Positions 41,078 through 54,700 are shown, counted from the first letter of the stretch. The stretch is DNA of 64,000 nucleotides from Allokutzneria sp. NRRL B-24872 (GCF_002155965.1 NZ_MUMH01000045.1:24185-88184); one strand, 5' to 3'. Numbers and translations are program-made. Notes: generated by a model not told the origin, from the letters alone.

Positions 41078-44000
41078 ATGGATTCCTCGACCGAGAAGTT
41101 CGTCGAAGCCCTCCGCCTGTCGGTGAAGGACAACGAGCGGCTGCGGGAGCAGAACCGCCGGCTCGCCGCCGCGTGGCGGGAACCCGTCGCGATCGTCGGC
41201 ATGGGCTGCCGGTTCCCCGGCGGGGTCGGCTCGCCGGAGCAGCTGTGGGAGCTCGTGCGCGACGGCCGCGACGCGATCACCGGCTTCCCCGCAGACCGGG
41301 GCTGGGACCTCGCGGGCCTCTACGACGAGGACCCGGACACCCACGGCACGAGCTACGTCCGCGAAGGCGGCTTCCTCGACGGCGTGGCCGACTTCGACGC
41401 GGAGCTGTTCGGGATCTCCCCGCGCGAGGCCCTGGCCATGGACCCGCAGCAGCGCCTGCTGCTGGAGACCTCGTGGGAGGCCTTCGAGCGCGCCGGGATC
41501 AACCCGCTGTCGTTGCGCGGCGAGCGGGTCGGCGTCTTCGCGGGCACCAACGGACAGGACTACGGCTGGCTGGTCAGCTCGCTCGGCGGCCTCGACGGGT
41601 ACGTGGGGACGGGCGCGTCCGCGAGTGTCCTTTCTGGACGGATCTCCTACACGCTCGGCCTTGAAGGGCCTGCCGTCACCGTTGACACCGCGTGCTCGTC
41701 GTCCTTGGTGGCACTGCATCTCGCGGTTCAGTCGCTGCGGCACGGGGAATGTTCGCTCGCGCTGGCCTCCGGTGTGACGGTGATGTCCACGCCCGGCGGC
41801 TTCGTGGAGTTCAGCCGCCAGCGCGGGCTCGCCCCCGACGGCCGCTGCAAGGCGTTCGCCGCAGCGGCGGACGGCACGAGCTGGGGAGAGGGCGTCGGCG
41901 TCCTGGTCGTCGAACGCCTCGCCGACGCGCGCCGCAACGGCCACCCGGTGCTCGCGGTCATCCGGGGGAGCGCGGTCAACCAGGACGGCGCCTCCAACGG
42001 CCTCACCGCGCCCAACGGCCCGTCCCAGGAGCGGGTCATCCGCGCCGCGCTGGACAACGCCGGGCTCGCGCAGTCCGATGTGGACGTTGTCGAGGCGCAC
42101 GGGACCGGGACCACGCTCGGCGATCCGATCGAAGCCAAGGCGCTGCTGGCCACCTACAGTCAGGGCCGGGAGAACCCGCTGTGGCTGGGCTCGGTGAAGT
42201 CCAACATCGGCCACACCCAGGCCGCGGCGGGCGTCGCCGGTGTCATCAAGATGGTCATGGCGATGCGGAACGGCGAGCTTCCCCGCACGCTGCACGTCAA
42301 CGAGCCCACGCCGCACGTGGACTGGTCCGCCGGGAACGTCAGGCTGCTCACCGAAACCCTTCCGTGGCAAGGTGATCGTCGCGCGGCAGTGTCCTCCTTC
42401 GGCGTCAGCGGTACCAATGCCCACGTGATCCTCGAAGCCGCCGCTGCCGAGGAGATCCCCTCGACACCTCGGGATCAGCGCGAGACCGCGTGGGTGCTCT
42501 CCGGCAGCACGCCGTCCGCGTTGCGGGACCAAGCCGCGCGCCTGCGCGATGTCCAGGGCGACGCGGTGGACATCGGGTTCTCGCTGGCCACCACCAGAGC
42601 GGCGTTGGAGCACCGCGCTGTTGTCGTCGGCGACTCCTCGGCAGCGCTTGACGCGTTGGCAAGTGGTCGTTCGGCGCCGAACCTCGTCCTCGGGTCCGTG
42701 CACGACGACGCCGACCAGGTCGTGTTCGTCTTCCCGGGGCAGGGTGCGCAGTGGAACGGGATGGCCGCCGAGCTGGTGGAGCGGTCACCGGTCTTCGCCG
42801 AGAAGATGGCCGAGTGCTCCGCCGCCGTGCGTGCCGTCGACCCCGGCCTCGATCTGCTCTCCGGTGACCTGGAGCGGGTTGACGTCGTCCAGCCCGCACT
42901 CTGGGCGACGATGGTGTCGTTGGCCGCGTTGTGGCGTTCCCACGGCGTCGAGCCGACCGCCGTCGTCGGCCACAGCCAGGGCGAGATCGCCGCGGCCTGC
43001 GTCGCGGGCGCACTGTCCATTGAGGATGGTGCGCGGGTGGTGGTGTTGCGCAGCAAGGCACTTGCCGCGTTGTCCGGTCGTGGTGGCATGGTCAGCGTTT
43101 CGGAGTCGGTTGACCGGGTTCGGTCCAAGGGCCTGTCCATCGCCGCCGTGAACGGTCCTTCGACGACCGTGGTGTCCGGCGATGTCGACGCCTTGGACGC
43201 GCTGCTGGCCGCCTACGAGGCGGAGGGAGTGCGGGCACGCCGCGTCCCCGTCGACTACGCGTCGCACTCCGCGCACGTGGAGGAGATCCGCGAGCACCTG
43301 CTGACCGTGCTCGACGGGATCAGTCCGCGCACCAGCGAGATCCCGTTCTTCTCCAGCCTGACGGGTCGGCGGATCGACACTGCGGTCTGCGATGCCCAGT
43401 ACTGGTACGACAACCTCAGGCACACCGTGGACTTCGAAGGCGCGACGCGGGCGCTGCTCGACGCGGAGCAGCGGGTGTTCATCGAGGTCAGCCCGCATCC
43501 TGTGCTCACCACGGCGATCCAGGAAACCGTTGAGTCGCACGGCGTCCCGGCCGCAGTCCTCGGGTCGCTGCGGCGTGACGACGGCGGTTTGCGGCGTTTC
43601 CTCCTGTCGGCCGCTGAGGCGCACGTGCGCGGTGTGCCGGTGCGATGGGACTTTCCGGACGCGCGGCGCGTCGACCTGCCCACCTACGCGTTCCAGCACG
43701 AGCGCTACTGGATCGAACTCCCTCCTGGTCACGGGGGTGATGTCGCGGCGTTCGGCTTGGGCGCGACTGGGCATCCGCTGCTGGGCGCCGTGCTCGACCT
43801 CGGCGCGGACGGCTGCGTGCTCACCGGCCGGATCGGCGTGGACACGCATCCTTGGTTGGCTGATCACGGTGTGGCCGGAGCCGTCGTCGTCCCGGGCACC
43901 GCGCTCGTCGAGCTGGCCGCGCACGCCGGAGCGCGCGTTGGATGCTCCACAGTGGACGAACTCGTGCTCCAGAAGCCTTTGGAGCTGCTGGAGAGCGTGG

Positions 44001-47000
44001 CTGTTCAGGTCCGCGTGGGCGCCGCGCAAGGCTCGGGTACCAGGCCGGTCACGATCCTCGCCGAGGACGCGGTGATCGCCAGCGGCGTTGTGTGCGGGCC
44101 CCAGGATGTCGCGGCGCCGCTGCGGGAATGGCCTGCCGCTGACGCAGAACCTGTTGACGTGACCGGGTTCTATGAGCGCTTGGCCGACGCGGGGTACGAG
44201 TACGGTCCGGCGTTCCAAGGGTTGCGCGCGGTGTGGCGGCGCGGTGACGAGCTGTTCGCCGAGGTGGAGCAGGACCTCCAGGCCGAGGGCTTCCGCGTGC
44301 ATCCGGCGTTGCTGGACTCCGCGCTGCACGCCCTTGCGGTCGGCTCCGGTCAACTGCGCCTGCCGTTCTCGTGGACGGACGTGTCGCTCGGCACGACATC
44401 GGCTTCGCGGCTGCGCGTTCACCTGACTCCGATCGCGCAGGACACCGTCAGCGTCGAGGTCTTCGACCCCGACGGTACTCAGATCGCCTCGATCGGCGCG
44501 TTGGTCGCGCGCCCGGTCGCGAAGACCGCCCCGGAGCACTTGTTCCGACTGAACTGGACGCCGATCGACCGGCCCTCCACGGCCGCGCTGAAGTGGGACA
44601 TTGTCACGGATCTGGCTGAGGTCGGTGACGTGCCAGACGCCGTGGTCGTCGAAGGCACAGACATCGCCCGCGTTCTGGAGCTGGTGCAGGCGTGGCTCGC
44701 GGACGAGCGTTTCGCTGACGCTCGGCTGCTCGTCGTCACCCGCAACGCGGTGTCGACCGGCGGCCAGGACGACCCCGATCTGGATGCGTCCCCGATCTGG
44801 GGACTGCTTCGATCGGCCCAGTCCGAGCACCCCGACCGCGTCACGCTCCTGGACCTCGCTGACGCGGAGGAGATCGCCGACCTCGTCGCGCCAGCACTCG
44901 CCACGGGAGAACCACAGCTCGCGTTCCGCTTCGGCGAGCTGCTCGCGCCGAGACTGGCCAGGACGTCGGCCAATGACCTGCTCGCGCCAGAGGGGCCTTG
45001 GCGGCTGGACGTGACCGAGAAGGGCACTCTCGACAACCTCACCCTCTCGCCGATCACCGAAGAACCGTTGGCAGAAGGACAGATCCGGGTCGCAGTGCGC
45101 GCAGCCGGGCTGAACTTCCGCGATGTCCTGATCGCGCTCGGCAGTTACCCCGGAGCCGCCGAACTCGGCAGCGAAGCCGCTGGTGTCGTGGTCGAGACGG
45201 GCCCAGGAGTGCACGGGCTCGCCCCGGGCGATCGCGTGTTCGGGCTGTTCTCCGGCGCTTTCGGGCCCACCGTCGTCACCGATCACCTGCTGGTGCGGCG
45301 AATGCCGGACGAGTGGTCCTTCGTGGACGCGGCGTCCGTGCCGATCGTGTTCCTCACCGCCTACTACGGCTTGGTCGACCTGGCAGGGCTGCGGCGCGGG
45401 GAGTCCGTCCTCGTGCACGCGGCAGCGGGCGGTGTCGGCATGGCGGCGGTCCAGATCGCGCAGCACATCGGCGCCGAGGTGTTCGCGACCGCGAGCCCTG
45501 CGAAGTGGGAAGTCCTTCGCGCGCAAGGTATTCAGCACATCGCATCCTCGCGCACACTGGACTTCGAGCAGCAGTTCGGCCGGGTCGACGTCGTGCTCAA
45601 CTCCCTCGCCGGTGAGTTCGTGGACGCCTCGCTGCGCATGGCCTCCGGCGGGCGCTTCCTGGAGATGGGCAAGACCGACATCCGCACCAACGTGTCCACT
45701 GTGGACTACAAGGCGTTCGAGCTGATGGACGCCGGGCCGCAGCGCGTCCAGGACATGCTCGGCGAACTCCTGGAGCTGTTCGCGAACGGCGCGCTCACCC
45801 TGCTCCCGCGCAAGGCGTGGGACGTGCGCTCAGCGCGTACCGCGTTCCGGCACCTCGCGCAGGCCCGGCACATCGGCAAGTTCGTGCTGACCGTGCCCCG
45901 CGCGCTCGACGCCAACGGCACGGTGCTGATCACCGGCGGTACCGGTGTCCTGGGCCGCCGGATCGCGCGGCACTTGGTCTCCGAGCACGGGGTGCGACGC
46001 CTCCTGTTGCTGAGCCGCAGCGGCGCACCGTGCGAGGACCTTGGCGCGAGCGTGACGGTCGTGGCCTGCGACGCTGCTGACCGGGACGCGTTGGCCGAGG
46101 TCATCGCGGGAATTCCGGCGGAGCACCCGCTGACCGCCGTCGTGCACGCGGCCGGCGTCCTCGACGATGGCGTGATCACCTCGCTCACGCCACAGCGGCT
46201 GGACACGGTGTTCGCCCCCAAGGTCGACGCCGCCCGCAATCTGCACGAACTCACGCGAGAGCTGGACCTGGCGGCCTTCGTGCTGTTCTCTTCGGCGGCG
46301 GGCGTGCTCGGCGCTCCGGGGCAGGGCAACTACGCGGCGGCCAACGCCTACCTGGACGCCCTCGCACAGCACCGTCGCGCCACCGGTCTGCCCGCGCAGT
46401 CGCTCGCCTGGGGGCTGTGGGATTCGGCCAGCGCGATGACCGGGCACCTGGACTCCGCTGACCTCGGCCGGATCGCCAGGGGCGGCGTCATCCCACTGTC
46501 CACGCAGGACGGTCTGCGGCTGTTCGACGCCGCGCTCGCCACCGGGGACGCGCTCGCGGTGCCAGTGCACCTCGACCTCGCCGCCCAGCACGGGGCACCG
46601 CCGGTGCTCAGCGGCCTCGTTCGCCGCCGCTCGCGCGTGTTCACCGGGGACAACCTGCTCGACCTCGTCCGGGACGAGGCGGCTGCGGTGCTGGGGCACT
46701 CCACCGCCGATGCCATCGCGCCGGGCCGGGCGTTCCGCGACCTGGGCTTCGACTCGCTGACCTCGGTCGAACTCCGCAACCGGCTCAACGCCGCCACCGG
46801 GCTGAAGCTCCCGGCGACGCTCGTGTTCGACCACCCGACCCCGATGGAGCTGGCCGCGCACCTGAGCGGCGCCTCGGCCACCCGCCCCGCCGCGCTCGCG
46901 GTGGCCGCCAGCGATGAGCCGATCGCGATCGTCGGCATGGCCTGCCGCTACCCCGGCGGGGTCAGCAGCCCCGAGCAGCTGTGGGAGCTGGTCGCCGAGG

Positions 47001-50000
47001 GGCGCGACGCGTTGACCGGGTTCCCGGCCGATCGCGGCTGGCCGCAGGACGACCGCGTCGGCGGTTTCCTCGACGACATCGCCGGTTTCGACGCCGCGTT
47101 CTTCGGGATCTCCCCGCGCGAGGCCCTGGCCATGGACCCGCAGCAGCGACTGCTCCTCGAAGTCTCGTGGGAGGCGGTGGAGCGCACGGGCGTCGACCCG
47201 TCCTCGTTGCGGGGCGAGCCAGTCGGTGTGTTCATCGGCGCGTTCGCCAACGAGTACGTCGGGCGGTTGCGGACCGTGCCGGAGGAGATGCGCGGCTACC
47301 TCGGCAACGGCCACGCGGTCAGCGTCGCCTCCGGGCGCATCGCCTACGCGCTCGGTCTGGAAGGTCCCACGCTCACCGTCGACACCGCGTGTTCGTCGTC
47401 CCTGGTGGCACTGCATCTCGCGGCGCAGTCGCTGCGCTACGGCGAGTGCACGATGGCCCTCGCCGGTGGTGTCACGCTCATGGCCACCCCTGCGGTCTTC
47501 GGCGAGTTCGGCCGACAGGGCGGCTTGGCCTTCGACGGGCGTTGCAAGGCGTTCTCCGACGCCGCAGATGGGACCGGGTTCGCCGAGGGGGTCGGTGTCC
47601 TTGTGGTGGAGAAGCTGTCCGATGCCGAGCGCAACGGTCACCAGGTCCTCGCGGTCGTCCGAGGCTCCGCGATGAACTCCGATGGCGCGTCCAACGGCCT
47701 CACCGCGCCCAGTGGTCCCGCCCAGGAGCGAGTGATCCGGCAGGCGTTGGCCGCCGCAGGGCTGCAACCGTCCGATGTGGACGTTGTCGAGGCGCACGGC
47801 ACGGGAACGCGTCTCGGCGACCCCATTGAGGCGCAGGCGGTGCTGGCCACCTACGGCCAGGGCCGCCAAGAGCCGGTGTGGTTGGGCTCCTTGAAGTCCA
47901 ACATCGGGCACACCCAGGCCGCGGCCGGGGTCGCCGGGGTGATCAAGGTGGTGCAGGCGATGCGGCACGGAGTTCTTCCGCGCACCCTGCACGTCGACGC
48001 GCCGACGTCCCATGTGGACTGGTCGGCTGGCGAAGTCCGGCTGCTGACCGAGTCGCATGCGTGGGAAGGTCCGCGCCGCGCTGGTGTGTCGTCGTTCGGG
48101 GTGAGCGGAACCAATGCCCACGTCATCTTGGAGGAGGGGCCGCGCGCGTCGGCTCGGGCCGACCGTGCTCCTGCCGGGATCGTGCCGTGGGTGCTGGCTG
48201 GGCGAACCGAGGAAGCGTTGCGGGAACAGGCTCGGCGGCTGCTGTCGGTCGATGCGGACCCGCGTGACGTCGGTTTCTCCCTCGCGACGACGCGAGCTGC
48301 CACCGATCACCGTGCCGTTGTCGTCGCGGAGCACCTGGCGGAGTTCCGGGAGCGGTTGGCTGCCCTGGCCAACGGTGCTCCCGTGGCGCGCTCGCGGTCC
48401 AGCTGCCGCCTCGGATTCCTGTTCACCGGTCAGGGTTCGCAGCGGGCTGGGATGGGGAACGAGCTGCGCGCCTACCCGGTCTTCGCTGCCGCGTACGACG
48501 CGGTGCGTTTGGAGATTGGTGATGATCTCGATCAGACGGTGAACGCTCAGCGGGCGCTGTTTGCGTTTGAGGTGGCGTTGTTCCGGTTGTTCGAGTCGTG
48601 GGGTATTCGGCCTGATTTTGTTGCTGGGCATTCGATTGGCGAGGTCGCGGCTGCGCATGTGGCTGGTGTGTTGTCGCTGGACGATGCGTGTGTTCTGGTG
48701 GAGGCGCGGTCGCGGTTGATGCAGAGCATGCCGCCCGGCGTGATGGTTGCGGTGCAGGCCAGCGTTGAGGAACTGGGGGAGTTGCCGCCGGGGGTGTGCG
48801 TTGCGGCGGTGAATTCGCCTGTGTCGACGGTGTTGTCTGGTGATGCCGTTGTGGAGGAGTTCGCGCAGCGGTGGAAGCACAAGAAGCTTCGGGTGAGTCA
48901 TGCGTTCCACTCGCACCACATGGACGGGATGCTCGACGAGTTCGGCGCGGTCGTGCGCGGCTTGACCTTCGCCAAGCCCGACATCGACATGATCGGCGAC
49001 GTCACCGACCCCGAGTACTGGGTGCGCCAAGTTCGCGAACCCGTGCGGTTCCTCGACAGCGTGCGCGCCGCGCAAGCCGATGTGTTTCTGGAGATCGGCC
49101 CGGACGCGGTGCTGACCACCATGGGGGCGGAGTGCGTTGAGGACGCGGCCTTCGTGCCCGCGCAGCGCCGCGATCGTGCGGAGCAGCGCGCACTCGTCGA
49201 CGCGCTCGGACAGCTCTACGTGCAGGGTGTTTCCCTTGACTGGCAGGCGGTTTTCCCGGAGGCGGTCCGCGTTGACCTGCCCACGACGGCTTTCCAGCAC
49301 GAGCGCTACTGGCTGGACGCGACGTCCGCGCCCGGCGACGTTCGCGGGGCTGGGCTCGTCGACGCCGAACACCCGCTGCTGAGCGCCGTCGTCGAGCTGC
49401 CGGACGAGAGCTTTGTCCTCAGTGGACGGTTGTCGTTGGAGAGCCACCCGTGGCTGGCCGACCACGCGGTCGCGGGAACCGTGCTCGTGCCGGGCACCGC
49501 CCTCCTGGAGATGGCGTTGCGCGCCGGGCGCCGCGTGGACGAGCTGACGCTGCACGCGCCCCTCGTGCTGGACGGGGACACCGCGATCCAGGTCCATGTC
49601 GGGGCGCCCGACGAGTCCGGCAAGCGGAGCCTCACGATCTCCTCGCGGGCCGAGGACACCTGGGTCCAGAACGCCACGGGGATTCTCGGCGCGGAGACCG
49701 CCGTGCCCGAGGCGCTGGAGGAGTGGCCCGTCGGTGACGCGGTCGATGTCGAGGACGCGTACGAACGACTCGCCGACGCGGGACTGGAGTACGGGCCTGC
49801 TTTCCGTGGATTGCGAGCGGCTTGGCGGGATGGCGACACCGTCTACGCCGAGGTCGCCGTGCCGGGTGAGGGTTTCACGCTGTCTCCAGCGCTTCTCGAC
49901 TCGGCACTGCACGTGCTTGCCCTGGACGCAGCTGAACTCCGCGTTCCGTTCCTGTGGACCGGCGTTTCAGTGTGGCGTGACGGAGCCACCGCGCTGCGCG

Positions 50001-51748
50001 TGCGCCTAGCGCCTGCTGGTCCCGAGTCGGTCAGCCTGACCATCGCCGACGACCAGGGCCGACCGGTGGCGGCCGTCGAGTCGCTGTCCACGCGTCCGCT
50101 CGCCACTGATGGGCTCAAGGCCCGCACCGGCCAGTTGCTGCGCACGGAGTGGCTGCCGGTCAGCGCGACCGGTCCTGTTGACCGCGAGATCTTTACGGTT
50201 CCGAGGACCGACGCCCACAGCGCCACGTTGGATGTCCTGGCCGCCTTGCGCGCGCACCCCGACCTCGTGGTGGTGACCAACGGCCTCGCGGACCCCGTGA
50301 TGGGAGCCGTGTCCGGGCTGGTCCGATCGGCCCAGGTCGAGCATCCCGGCCGGTTCACGCTCGTGCATCTCAACGACCCGGCCGACGAACCGCTCATCCG
50401 GCTCGCGGCAGGACTCGACGAACCAGAGGTCGAAGTACACGAAGGAACTCTGCGCGTTCCGCGGTGGCGGCGGGCACCGGCCGAAGGCGCCGCGCCGCAG
50501 CTCAACGGGACCGTGCTGATCACGGGCGCCACCGGTGTTCTCGGTGGGCTGCTGGCCAAGCACCTCGTGGTCCGGTACGGCGTCCGGGACCTGCTCCTGC
50601 TCGGCAGGCGAGGCCCCGCCGCGACCGCCGAGCTCGAAGCCGAGCTGGCCGCGCTCGGGGCCAAGGCCACCGTGCTCGCCTGCGACGTCACCGACCGCGC
50701 CGCGCTCGCCAAGGCGGTGTCCGTGCCACTGGTCGGTGTGGTCCACGCGGCCGGGGTCGTGAACGCGGCGGTACTCGAATCCCTGACCCCCGAACAGGTT
50801 CACGAGGTACTCAGTCCCAAGGTGGACGGGGCACAGTACCTGCACGAGCTCACCGAGGACATGGACCTGGAGATGTTCGTGATGTTCTCCTCCGTCGCCG
50901 GCAGCCTCGGCGGCCCCGGGCAGGCGAACTACGGCGCGGCCAACGCCTACCTCGACTCGCTCGCACTCCACCGCCGCGCGCGCGGCCTGCCCGCGCAGTC
51001 GCTGACCTGGGGCCTGTGGGAGCCCCCGAGCGGCATGACCGCCCAGCTGAGCGACATCGGCCGCAACCGCATGGCGCGCGGCGGGATCGTCGCACTGTCC
51101 GAAAAGGACGGTCTTGAGCTGTTCGACGCCGCACTGCGCAGTGCCGAGCCGGTGCTCGCGCCGGTGCGTTTCGACAACGCCGCCATCAGGGCGCAGGGCG
51201 TGCCGCATCTGCTGCGCGAGGTCATCCGCTCAGCGACGCCGCCTGCATCCGGATGGGCCGACCGGTTCGCCGCGCTGCCGGAACAGGAGCGGGAAGGCGC
51301 GCTCGTGCGGCTCGTGCGGACTGAGGCCGCGGCGGTACTCGGTCACCCCGGACCCGAGCTCGTCGAGCCGGAGCGACCGTTCACCGACGCGGGGTTCGAC
51401 TCCCTCGCGGCGGTGGACCTGCGCAACGCCCTGCACGCGGCGACCGGGCTGACCCTGCCCGCCACGCTGCTGTTCGACCACCCCACGCCCGTGACGCTCG
51501 CCGCGCACCTGCTCACCCGGCTCGCCCCGCGACCGGGCGCGCTGGACGAGCTGGACCGGGTGGCGACCACGCTCGCCGGGCTGGACGCGGCCGACCCCGT
51601 CCGCGACCAGCTCAGGACGCGCCTGCGGAGCTTGCTGGCGCTCTGCGACGACACACCGGCACCGACAGGACGGGCCGCGGTCGAGGAACGCGTGCGCGGA
51701 GCCTCGGCCGAGGAGATCTTCGCCTTCATCGACCGGGAACTGGGGTGA
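41078..51748 (+). CDS. type I modular polyketide synthase, modules 8 and 9
   Basis: 3556 residues. The N-terminal docking segment ([18 protein letters not shown]) is of a different class from the other subunits and should pair with the unusual tail of the preceding enzyme. Domains: KS8 (Cys206), AT8 methylmalonyl (Ser633, YASH from 727), DH8 (His930), ER8 (~1322-1600, NADPH motif HAAAGGVG near 1447), KR8 (Tyr1752), ACP8 (Ser1893), KS9 (Cys2105), AT9 malonyl (Ser2519), DH9 (His2796), KR9 (Tyr3285), ACP9 (Ser3442), and a class-1a tail ending [10 protein letters not shown]. This is the only subunit with an enoylreductase. GGAGG precedes the ATG; its stop overlaps the next gene's GTG (GTGA). Confidence 0.96.
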   Translation: MDSSTEKFVEALRLSVKDNERLREQNRRLAAAWREPVAIVGMGCRFPGGVGSPEQLWELVRDGRDAITGFPADRGWDLAGLYDEDPDTHGTSYVREGGFLDGVADFDAELFGISPREALAMDPQQRLLLETSWEAFERAGINPLSLRGERVGVFAGTNGQDYGWLVSSLGGLDGYVGTGASASVLSGRISYTLGLEGPAVTVDTACSSSLVALHLAVQSLRHGECSLALASGVTVMSTPGGFVEFSRQRGLAPDGRCKAFAAAADGTSWGEGVGVLVVERLADARRNGHPVLAVIRGSAVNQDGASNGLTAPNGPSQERVIRAALDNAGLAQSDVDVVEAHGTGTTLGDPIEAKALLATYSQGRENPLWLGSVKSNIGHTQAAAGVAGVIKMVMAMRNGELPRTLHVNEPTPHVDWSAGNVRLLTETLPWQGDRRAAVSSFGVSGTNAHVILEAAAAEEIPSTPRDQRETAWVLSGSTPSALRDQAARLRDVQGDAVDIGFSLATTRAALEHRAVVVGDSSAALDALASGRSAPNLVLGSVHDDADQVVFVFPGQGAQWNGMAAELVERSPVFAEKMAECSAAVRAVDPGLDLLSGDLERVDVVQPALWATMVSLAALWRSHGVEPTAVVGHSQGEIAAACVAGALSIEDGARVVVLRSKALAALSGRGGMVSVSESVDRVRSKGLSIAAVNGPSTTVVSGDVDALDALLAAYEAEGVRARRVPVDYASHSAHVEEIREHLLTVLDGISPRTSEIPFFSSLTGRRIDTAVCDAQYWYDNLRHTVDFEGATRALLDAEQRVFIEVSPHPVLTTAIQETVESHGVPAAVLGSLRRDDGGLRRFLLSAAEAHVRGVPVRWDFPDARRVDLPTYAFQHERYWIELPPGHGGDVAAFGLGATGHPLLGAVLDLGADGCVLTGRIGVDTHPWLADHGVAGAVVVPGTALVELAAHAGARVGCSTVDELVLQKPLELLESVAVQVRVGAAQGSGTRPVTILAEDAVIASGVVCGPQDVAAPLREWPAADAEPVDVTGFYERLADAGYEYGPAFQGLRAVWRRGDELFAEVEQDLQAEGFRVHPALLDSALHALAVGSGQLRLPFSWTDVSLGTTSASRLRVHLTPIAQDTVSVEVFDPDGTQIASIGALVARPVAKTAPEHLFRLNWTPIDRPSTAALKWDIVTDLAEVGDVPDAVVVEGTDIARVLELVQAWLADERFADARLLVVTRNAVSTGGQDDPDLDASPIWGLLRSAQSEHPDRVTLLDLADAEEIADLVAPALATGEPQLAFRFGELLAPRLARTSANDLLAPEGPWRLDVTEKGTLDNLTLSPITEEPLAEGQIRVAVRAAGLNFRDVLIALGSYPGAAELGSEAAGVVVETGPGVHGLAPGDRVFGLFSGAFGPTVVTDHLLVRRMPDEWSFVDAASVPIVFLTAYYGLVDLAGLRRGESVLVHAAAGGVGMAAVQIAQHIGAEVFATASPAKWEVLRAQGIQHIASSRTLDFEQQFGRVDVVLNSLAGEFVDASLRMASGGRFLEMGKTDIRTNVSTVDYKAFELMDAGPQRVQDMLGELLELFANGALTLLPRKAWDVRSARTAFRHLAQARHIGKFVLTVPRALDANGTVLITGGTGVLGRRIARHLVSEHGVRRLLLLSRSGAPCEDLGASVTVVACDAADRDALAEVIAGIPAEHPLTAVVHAAGVLDDGVITSLTPQRLDTVFAPKVDAARNLHELTRELDLAAFVLFSSAAGVLGAPGQGNYAAANAYLDALAQHRRATGLPAQSLAWGLWDSASAMTGHLDSADLGRIARGGVIPLSTQDGLRLFDAALATGDALAVPVHLDLAAQHGAPPVLSGLVRRRSRVFTGDNLLDLVRDEAAAVLGHSTADAIAPGRAFRDLGFDSLTSVELRNRLNAATGLKLPATLVFDHPTPMELAAHLSGASATRPAALAVAASDEPIAIVGMACRYPGGVSSPEQLWELVAEGRDALTGFPADRGWPQDDRVGGFLDDIAGFDAAFFGISPREALAMDPQQRLLLEVSWEAVERTGVDPSSLRGEPVGVFIGAFANEYVGRLRTVPEEMRGYLGNGHAVSVASGRIAYALGLEGPTLTVDTACSSSLVALHLAAQSLRYGECTMALAGGVTLMATPAVFGEFGRQGGLAFDGRCKAFSDAADGTGFAEGVGVLVVEKLSDAERNGHQVLAVVRGSAMNSDGASNGLTAPSGPAQERVIRQALAAAGLQPSDVDVVEAHGTGTRLGDPIEAQAVLATYGQGRQEPVWLGSLKSNIGHTQAAAGVAGVIKVVQAMRHGVLPRTLHVDAPTSHVDWSAGEVRLLTESHAWEGPRRAGVSSFGVSGTNAHVILEEGPRASARADRAPAGIVPWVLAGRTEEALREQARRLLSVDADPRDVGFSLATTRAATDHRAVVVAEHLAEFRERLAALANGAPVARSRSSCRLGFLFTGQGSQRAGMGNELRAYPVFAAAYDAVRLEIGDDLDQTVNAQRALFAFEVALFRLFESWGIRPDFVAGHSIGEVAAAHVAGVLSLDDACVLVEARSRLMQSMPPGVMVAVQASVEELGELPPGVCVAAVNSPVSTVLSGDAVVEEFAQRWKHKKLRVSHAFHSHHMDGMLDEFGAVVRGLTFAKPDIDMIGDVTDPEYWVRQVREPVRFLDSVRAAQADVFLEIGPDAVLTTMGAECVEDAAFVPAQRRDRAEQRALVDALGQLYVQGVSLDWQAVFPEAVRVDLPTTAFQHERYWLDATSAPGDVRGAGLVDAEHPLLSAVVELPDESFVLSGRLSLESHPWLADHAVAGTVLVPGTALLEMALRAGRRVDELTLHAPLVLDGDTAIQVHVGAPDESGKRSLTISSRAEDTWVQNATGILGAETAVPEALEEWPVGDAVDVEDAYERLADAGLEYGPAFRGLRAAWRDGDTVYAEVAVPGEGFTLSPALLDSALHVLALDAAELRVPFLWTGVSVWRDGATALRVRLAPAGPESVSLTIADDQGRPVAAVESLSTRPLATDGLKARTGQLLRTEWLPVSATGPVDREIFTVPRTDAHSATLDVLAALRAHPDLVVVTNGLADPVMGAVSGLVRSAQVEHPGRFTLVHLNDPADEPLIRLAAGLDEPEVEVHEGTLRVPRWRRAPAEGAAPQLNGTVLITGATGVLGGLLAKHLVVRYGVRDLLLLGRRGPAATAELEAELAALGAKATVLACDVTDRAALAKAVSVPLVGVVHAAGVVNAAVLESLTPEQVHEVLSPKVDGAQYLHELTEDMDLEMFVMFSSVAGSLGGPGQANYGAANAYLDSLALHRRARGLPAQSLTWGLWEPPSGMTAQLSDIGRNRMARGGIVALSEKDGLELFDAALRSAEPVLAPVRFDNAAIRAQGVPHLLREVIRSATPPASGWADRFAALPEQEREGALVRLVRTEAAAVLGHPGPELVEPERPFTDAGFDSLAAVDLRNALHAATGLTLPATLLFDHPTPVTLAAHLLTRLAPRPGALDELDRVATTLAGLDAADPVRDQLRTRLRSLLALCDDTPAPTGRAAVEERVRGASAEEIFAFIDRELG
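41182..46870 (+). other. PKS module 8: KS-AT(methylmalonyl)-DH-ER-KR-ACP
   Basis: A fully reducing module. AT: GHSQGE and [16 protein letters not shown] and DSALH intact. [11 protein letters not shown] and HAAAGGVG intact. KR: VLDDG, B-type. Product: a saturated C6(methyl)-C7 segment separating the 2,4-diene from C9. Confidence 0.9.
46915..51510 (+). other. PKS module 9: KS-AT(malonyl)-DH-KR-ACP
   Basis: AT: GHSIGE and [16 protein letters not shown] and DSALH intact; the His of the usual HPALLD is Ser. KR: catalytic Tyr3285 (NYGAAN) kept, but the LDD stereochemistry motif reads VNA and no A-type Trp is present, so the hydroxyl configuration cannot be called from motifs. Product: C4=C5. Confidence 0.84.
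48848..48931 (+). repeat. 84-base identical segment in AT9 (copy 2)
   Basis: Identical to 19791-19874. The surrounding malonyl AT sequence has more T-ending codons than the flanking PKS, as in modules 3, 6 and 7. Confidence 0.9.
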
Positions 51749-54700
51749 GCAAGCAGATGGACGACACACAGCAGAAGTTGCTCGACTACCTCAAGCGCGT
51801 CACCGTCGACCTGCACGAGGCGCGGGAGCGGATCACCGAACTGGAGTCCGCCGAGCCCATCGCGATCGTCGGCATGGCCTGCCGCCTTCCCGGCGGGGTC
51901 AGCACGCCCGAGCAGCTGTGGCGGCTCGTCGCGACGGGCGGCGACGCGATCTCCGGGCTGCCGGTCGACCGCGGCTGGGACCTGGAAGCGCTCTACGACC
52001 CCGATCCCGACCGCCCCGGCACCTGCTACATGCGCGAAGGCGGGTTCCTGCACGACGCCGACCTGTTCGACCCCGTGTTCTTCGGGATCTCCCCGCGAGA
52101 GGCGCTGGCCGTCGACCCGCAGCAGCGGCTGCTGCTCGAAGTCTCCTGGGAGGCCGTCGAACGCGCGGGAATCGTGACGTCGTCCTTGCGCGGCAGCAGG
52201 ACCGGTGTGTTCACCGGCGTGATGTACAACGACTACGCCTCGCGGATGAACGCAGTGCCGGATGGTTTCGAGGCCTACCTCGGCACCGGTAGCGCGGGCA
52301 GCGTCGCTTCGGGCCGCGTCGCCTACACCTTCGGCTTCGAAGGACCCGCGGTCAGCGTGGACACCGCGTGCTCGTCCTCGTTGGTCGCGCTGCACCTAGC
52401 GTGCCAGGCCCTGCGGCAGGGCGAGTGCGATCTCGCTCTCGCGGGTGGTGTCGCGGTGATGGCCAGCCCCGGTCCGTTGGTGGAGTACAGCCGTCAGCGC
52501 GCGCTGGCCGTCGACGGCCGCTGCAAGACCTTCGCCGACGCCGCCGACGGCACGAGCCTCGCCGAAGGCGCCACGATGGTGTTGGTGGAGCGCCTTTCCG
52601 ACGCCGAGCGCAACGGCCACCAGGTGCTCGCGGTGATCCGGGGTTCCTCGGTGAACTCCGATGGCGCGTCCAACGGCCTCACCGCCCCGAACGGTCCCTC
52701 GCAGGAGCGGGTGATCCGGGAGGCCCTTGCCGTCGCACGACTTGAACCGTCCGATGTGGACGTTGTCGAAGCGCATGGCACGGGTACACGGCTCGGTGAT
52801 CCGATCGAGGCGCAGGCCGTGCTGGCGACCTACGGTCAGAACCGGCCGGAGCCGCTGTGGTTGGGCTCCTTGAAGTCCAACGTCGGGCACACCCAGGCCG
52901 CGGCTGGGGTTGCCGGTGTGATCAAGATGGTCATGGCGATGCGCAACGGGCTCCTGCCGCCGACGCTGCACGTCGACAAGCCATCGTCCCATGTGGACTG
53001 GTCGGCCGGATCGGTGCGGCTGCTCACGGAGGCGCAGCCGTGGGACGGGCCGCGCAGGGCCGGTGTGTCCTCCTTCGGTGTCAGCGGGACCAACGCGCAC
53101 GTCGTTCTCGAAGCCGGTCCTGCGACTCCGGAGCGCGGCCCGGACGGCTTCGCGCCATGGGTGCTCTCCGCGCGCAACGAAGACGCGCTGCGGGAACAGG
53201 CCCGCAACCTCCACGCCGTGGTGGACGAGCACAACGCGCGTGACATCGGTTTCTCGCTCGCGACCGGTCGGACAGCTTTCGAGCAGCGCGTGTCGGTCAG
53301 CGGCCGTGACCTGGAAGCACTGCGGTCACAACTGTCGGCGGTTGCGGCGGGGGAGGTGCCGACCGCCACTGCGCTCGGTGATGTGTCGCCGGTGTTCGTC
53401 TTTCCCGGGCAGGGTTCCCAGTGGGCGGGGATGGCGGTCGACCTGCTCGACACCTCTCCGGTGTTCGCCGAGCGCATGGCGGAGTGCGCCAAGGCGATCG
53501 AGTCGCTGGTGGACTGGGACCTGCTCGAAGTCGTGCGTTCCGGCGACTGGGACCGCGTCGACGTGCTCCAGCCCGTGCTGTGGGCGATCGTGGTCTCCCT
53601 GGCCGAGCTGTGGCGCTCCCACGGCGTGCGGCCCGCCGCGGTGATCGGCGCGAGCCAGGGGGAGATCGCGGCCGCCTGTGTCGCGGGCGCTCTGTCCCTT
53701 GAGGACGGTGCGCGAGTGATTGTGCTGCGCAGCAAGCTTTTCGCCGAGGAACTGGTTGGCAAGGGCGCCGTCGCTTCGGTTGCGCTGCCCGTCGAGCAGG
53801 TCGAGCGGAGGCTGGTCGAGGGCTTGACGATCTCCGGTCACAACGGGCCGCACGCGGTCGCTGTCGCGGGGGAGACAGCGCTGCTGGAGTCCTTTGTGGA
53901 CGATTGCGTGGCGGACGGAGTGCGGGCGCGGATCGTCCCCGCCACCGTCGCCTCCCACAGCCCCCAGGTCGAGCCCCTGCGCGAGCGGATCGTGGACGCG
54001 CTGGCATCGCTGCGGCCGACCACGGGGACTGAGCCGTTCTACTCCTCGGTCACCGCGAAGGCCATGGACGGCGCTGACCTGAACAACCGGTACTGGTATG
54101 ACAACGTGCGCCAGCCCGTCGCCTTGTACGACACCGTTGCGGCGGTGCTCGGAGATGGGCATCGGGTGTTCATCGAAGTGAGCCCGCATCCGACGCTCAC
54201 CACCGCCATCCAGGACGCGCTGGATGCGTACGAAGTGGACGGTGCGGCCCTCGGCACGCTCCGCAGGGACAGCGGCGACCACCACCAGTTCCTGACCGCG
54301 TTGGCCGAGGCGAACTCCCACGGCGTCGCGGTCGACTGGTCCCAGGTCCACCCCGGCGCGCAGCGCGTCGAGCTGCCCACCTACCCCTTCCAACGGCAGC
54401 GCTACTGGCTGGACAACGCCACCCGCACCACCGACGTGACCGGCGCGGGCCTGCTCGCTTGCGACCACCCGCTGCTGAGCGCGGCCGTGGACCTCGGCGA
54501 CGACGGGCACGTGCTGACCGGACGGCTTTCGCTTCAGGCCCACGGCTGGCTCGCCGACCACATGGTCCTGGACACCGTGCTGCTGCCGGGGACCGCGCTC
54601 GTGGACATGGCGATCACCGCTGGTCAGCACGTGGGGCGCACCCGGCTCGACGAGCTGACGTTGCACGCGCCGCTCGTGCTGCCGCCCACGGGGGCTGTCG

